Assembly: GCA_001464495.1 (NCBI GenBank)
Contig: LNDZ01000027.1
Location: forward strand, 1 to 47,989
Origin: Betaproteobacteria bacterium Ga0074130
Lineage (GTDB): Bacteria > Pseudomonadota > Gammaproteobacteria > Burkholderiales > Rhodocyclaceae
Length of the DNA: 47,989 nucleotides
Reading direction: 5' to 3'
Made by a program: the position numbers and the translations under genes. The notes below the pieces were generated by a model. That model saw only the letters and a program-made list of their open reading frames with translations, did not search any database and was not told the origin of the DNA. Below, piece by piece: positions 45,784 to 47,989 of the stretch. Numbering within the stretch: the stretch's first letter is position 1; every line of letters begins with the position of its first letter.

Positions 45784-46079
45784 ATCACCCCTGCTTTTCG
45801 ATGAGTGCGCGCCCTCTTTTTAAGGTCACGTAGCAACGAGGGGTTTGTGGCCTTTAGATATTCAATGACGTCGAGGTCTTCACGGCGGATGTTGCTAATA
45901 TCAACCCGCTCGACGTGTACAAGTCTCAATAGATGCTGAACCGGGCGCGGCATGTTACGCCCGCTTTCGTATCGGGAACCACCGCTCTGCGTCACGCCAA
46001 TTTGTGACCAGAACTCCTGTTGGTTCATGCCAAGCCTGCGGCGAATTTCCCGCGCATCGATTTTCTCGCTTGCCGACAT
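45780..46079 (-). CDS. XRE-type helix-turn-helix regulator
   Basis: 99 residues. An N-terminal helix-turn-helix (about 8-55), IDAREIRRRLGMNQQEFWSQ then IGVTQSGGSRYESGRNMP, followed by a short helical tail. The gene begins at the ATG at 46079, 6 bases after a strong GAGGAGG site. It faces lysC across about 206 bases and converges with the radical SAM gene, overlapping it by 4 bases. The target is unknown; its own upstream region or lysC are the nearest candidates. Confidence 0.82.
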   Translation of the reverse strand: MSASEKIDAREIRRRLGMNQQEFWSQIGVTQSGGSRYESGRNMPRPVQHLLRLVHVERVDISNIRREDLDVIEYLKATNPSLLRDLKKRARTHRKAGVI

Positions 46080-46285
46080 ACGCGACCTCCTCAACTCAGG
46101 GTGACGTGCTTTGCTGCACGGTAGTTTCTGTTCGTTGCTAGGGGCGTTCCGTGGCTATATCCACGATTCAAGTATATGGAATACAAGCGGTTTGTACAAT
46201 CTGATGTAAATGGCAGTGGGCGGGGATATTTGTCTTCTGATGGGCTAGAATGGCGGACTTTATTTGAATTTCACGTAGGGAACGC

Positions 46286-47518
46286 ATGGCACTCATCGTT
46301 CAGAAATATGGCGGTACATCGATGGGCTCTCCGGAGCGCATCAAGAATGTCGCGAAACGCGTCGCACGCTGGCAGTCGCAAGGTCACCAAATAGTCGTCG
46401 TAGTTTCTGCCATGAGTGGCGAAACTAATCGTCTGATCGGCTTGGCCCGTGAGGTTCAGGCAGTGCCTGATCCGCGCGAGCTCGATGTGATGGTCTCCAC
46501 CGGCGAGCAAGTGACGATTGCCCTGCTGGCGATGGCGCTTAAGGGCATTGGCGTCGATGCCAAAAGTTATACCGGTGCACAGGTCAAGATTCTGACTGAC
46601 AGCTCGCATACCAAGGCTCGCATCCTCGATATTGAGGAGAGGAATATGCGCGCTGATCTGGATGCGGGCAAAGTTATTATCGTTGCTGGCTTTCAGGGCG
46701 TTGATGAGCATGGCGCTATCACTACGCTGGGTCGAGGTGGATCGGATACAACGGGTGTTGCTCTCGCCGCCGCTTTAAATGCGGACGAGTGTCAGATTTA
46801 TACTGATGTCGATGGCGTCTACACGACCGATCCGCGCATCGTTCCAGAGGCCCGCAAGCTAGATCGCATTACCTTCGAGGAAATGCTTGAGATGGCAAGC
46901 TTGGGGTCCAAGGTTTTGCAGATTCGTTCGGTTGAGTTTGCCGGTAAGTACAAGGTCAAACTGCGTGTTCTGTCCAGCTTCGAGGAAGAGGGCAAGGAAA
47001 CCAACGGAACGCTCATTACATTAGAGGAAGATTCCACGATGGAACAACCAATCATTTCCGGTATTGCCTTCAATCGCGACGAGGCTAAGCTCACAGTGTT
47101 GGGCGTGCCGGATAAGCCGGGTATTGCCTATCAAATTTTGGGCCCAATCTCTGAGGCCAATATTGATGTCGATATGATCATCCAGAATGTAGGCCATGAT
47201 GGTACGACCGACTTTTCGTTCACCGTTAATCGCGGCGATTACGAGCGTGCTAAAAAGATTCTGGAAGAATCGGTCAAGCAGCATGTTGGTGCTCGCTCGA
47301 TCATTGGCGATGAAAAGATTTGTAAGGTCTCGGCCGTTGGGGTAGGCATGCGCTCGCATCCAGGCGTTGCAAGCCAGATGTTCCGCACGCTCGCCGAAGA
47401 GGGCATCAATATCCAAATGATTTCAACTTCGGAGATTAAGATCTCTGTAGTTGTTGATGAAAAGTATCTTGAACTGGCCGTGCGTGTTCTTCATCGCGCC
47501 TTTGGTCTCGATCAATAA
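46286..47518 (+). CDS. lysC: Aspartate kinase
   Basis: 410 residues, the single-function type. It makes aspartyl phosphate, the entry to lysine, threonine and methionine synthesis. The kinase start [30 protein letters not shown] and [13 protein letters not shown] are intact. Two ACT domains fill the last 150 residues, where feedback amino acids bind. An internal ATG at codon 252 with a good ribosome binding site matches the place where alpha2-beta2 aspartokinases start their beta subunit. It is probably transcribed alone, divergent from an XRE regulator. Confidence 0.96.
   Translation: MALIVQKYGGTSMGSPERIKNVAKRVARWQSQGHQIVVVVSAMSGETNRLIGLAREVQAVPDPRELDVMVSTGEQVTIALLAMALKGIGVDAKSYTGAQVKILTDSSHTKARILDIEERNMRADLDAGKVIIVAGFQGVDEHGAITTLGRGGSDTTGVALAAALNADECQIYTDVDGVYTTDPRIVPEARKLDRITFEEMLEMASLGSKVLQIRSVEFAGKYKVKLRVLSSFEEEGKETNGTLITLEEDSTMEQPIISGIAFNRDEAKLTVLGVPDKPGIAYQILGPISEANIDVDMIIQNVGHDGTTDFSFTVNRGDYERAKKILEESVKQHVGARSIIGDEKICKVSAVGVGMRSHPGVASQMFRTLAEEGINIQMISTSEIKISVVVDEKYLELAVRVLHRAFGLDQ
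47023..47041 (+). promoter_or_regulatory. Candidate internal translation start inside lysC (beta subunit)
   Basis: AGAGGAAG (47023-47030) stands 8 bases before an in-frame ATG at 47039 (codon 252). Starting there would give a 159-residue protein of just the two ACT domains, as in Corynebacterium and Bacillus aspartokinases, whose beta subunit starts at the equivalent methionine. The Glu-Glu codons could create the site by chance. Confidence 0.5.
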
Positions 47519-47530
47519 ACGTGTTTTTGT

Positions 47531-47559
47531 TTGACCCGGTCACGCGAAATCGCTATCAT
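47531..47559 (+). promoter_or_regulatory. Sigma-70 promoter of tRNA-Ser
   Basis: TTGACC (47531-47536) and TATCAT (47554-47559) with a 17-base spacer and a GC-rich CGCGTCC discriminator, about 20 bases before the tRNA. Confidence 0.8.
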
Positions 47560-47578
47560 CGCGTCCGGTTTGGAGACA

Positions 47579-47671
47579 GGAGACGTGGCCGAGTGGTCGA
47601 AGGCACACCCCTGCTAAGGGTGCATCTGGGCAAAACCTGGATCGAGGGTTCGAATCCCTCCGTCTCCGCCA
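47579..47671 (+). tRNA. tRNA-Ser (GCU)
   Basis: 93 bases with a long variable arm and encoded CCA. Acceptor GGAGACG pairs with CGTCTCC; the anticodon stem CACCC/GGGTG encloses CTGCTAA, giving GCU, which reads AGU and AGC. Its own promoter and terminator make it a single-gene unit. Confidence 0.96.
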
Positions 47672-47680
47672 ACCAAACTT

Positions 47681-47705
47681 AAAACCGACTTCGGTCGGTT
47701 TTTTG
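47681..47705 (+). terminator. Intrinsic terminator after tRNA-Ser
   Basis: AAAACCGAC and GTCGGTTTT around a stable TTCG tetraloop, followed by TTTGTTT. Confidence 0.95.
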
Positions 47706-47771
47706 TTTAAGTGCTTAGCTATTGTATTTATGCATTTTGCATAGCTTTTGAAAATAAATCTTCAAAACAAC

Positions 47772-47800
47772 TTGCGTGGTTAAAAAAAGCACTGCATAAT
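47772..47800 (+). promoter_or_regulatory. Candidate upstream promoter (P1) of a stable-RNA operon
   Basis: TTGCGT (47772-47777) and CATAAT (47795-47800) with a 17-base spacer containing an A-tract, followed by GCGCCTCCC, a GC-rich discriminator typical of stringently controlled promoters. Confidence 0.5.
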
Positions 47801-47922
47801 GCGCCTCCCTTGAACGAGACGAGAACTTGTTTGAGGGGCAGGCAGTAAAGCGAGAAGCTTGGTAGTAGGGGCTTCGCGAAGAAAATGAAATAAAAATATT
47901 TCAAAAATCTTTCGCAAAAAGC

Positions 47923-47951
47923 TTTACAGAGTGTCTGAAGTAGTTTAAAGT
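47923..47951 (+). promoter_or_regulatory. Candidate downstream promoter (P2) with A/T-rich UP element
   Basis: TTTACA (47923-47928) and TAAAGT (47946-47951) with a 17-base spacer. The 40 bases upstream are A/T tracts (AAAATGAAATAAAAATATTT) like an UP element bound by the RNA polymerase alpha subunit. Confidence 0.5.
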
Positions 47952-47955
47952 CTCG

Positions 47956-47978
47956 TTTCTCTGCAGATCGCAGAGAAA
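47956..47978 (+). other. Perfect 9-bp hairpin at the predicted transcript 5' end
   Basis: TTTCTCTGC pairs perfectly with GCAGAGAAA around AGATC, right where transcripts from P2 would begin. It may be a leader structure of rRNA precursor. Confidence 0.6.
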
Positions 47979-47989
47979 AACAGAAAGCG

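Larger units (their letters stand above)
47706..47989 (+). other. Non-coding leader-like region at the right edge
   Basis: No gene is seen in these 284 bases. The composition is A+T-rich, with A/T tracts around 47880-47915, two sigma-70-like promoters and a perfect hairpin at the end (listed separately). The wording GTCTCGTTTCTCTGC after the second promoter resembles the leaders of betaproteobacterial rRNA operons as I remember them. The reader should expect a stable-RNA operon just beyond the window, but this is inference. Confidence 0.5.

Noticed and set aside
46095..46285. Lysine riboswitch upstream of lysC
   Set aside because: No long conserved paired leader is visible in the short intergenic region; TAGAAT at 46246-46251 is at most a weak -10 box without a proper -35.

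Overview
The window is a chromosomal stretch of a Gram-negative betaproteobacterium. I infer this from the gene order exbB-exbD-lpxK-Trm112-kdsB-adk, the GreB with an acidic N-terminal extension, the lipid A and KDO genes, and a tRNA-Ser followed by what looks like an rRNA-type promoter region. The combination of a PPi-dependent phosphofructokinase with a membrane H+-pyrophosphatase would fit several Neisseriales or Burkholderiales lineages. I cannot name a genus. Most of the window is ordinary housekeeping DNA. I did not find a clearly new multi-gene system, but several smaller features deserve a second look.

Layout. Positions 1-490 hold the cut-off end of an IS3-family element, a tRNA-Thr-like 3' fragment and a terminator: a mobile-DNA junction. 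From 491 to 6590 come a secreted cytochrome c, an M48 protease with a small secreted partner, and parC/parE. From 6719 to 7231 are a YjfB-like protein and a tRNA-fMet/tRNA-Arg unit with its own promoter and terminator. From 7290 to 9342 an orphan methyltransferase and RlmA diverge. From 9482 to 14295 a CHASE-PAS-GGDEF-EAL protein, a membrane retropepsin-like protease and a TPR/glycosyltransferase-like protein form a tightly packed unit. A flavin oxidoreductase, a YdcH protein, greB, htpG (with a textbook sigma-32 promoter) and glnE follow. A deoxyinosine glycosylase and a cysteine-cluster protein come next.

From 28908 back to 22482 runs a TetR-first RND efflux operon whose presumed operator sits in the promoter spacer. 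A further minus-strand run (32477 back to 29009) encodes a J-domain protein, a duplicated-cysteine secreted protein, YnfA, an esterase and a DUF454 protein. The plus strand from 32668 to 39923 carries exbBD, lipid A and KDO synthesis, adenylate kinase and the two PPi enzymes. These two let the cell spend PPi on glycolysis or store it as a proton gradient.

The right part has a Sel1 protein, murJ, rpsT, an unknown 74-residue protein, a solo ParA, queD, a radical SAM protein, an XRE regulator and lysC. lysC has a plausible internal start for a separate regulatory subunit. tRNA-Ser(GCU) follows. The last 200 bases contain two promoter-like elements and a perfect 9-bp hairpin that I read as the leader of a strong, probably ribosomal RNA, operon beyond the window.
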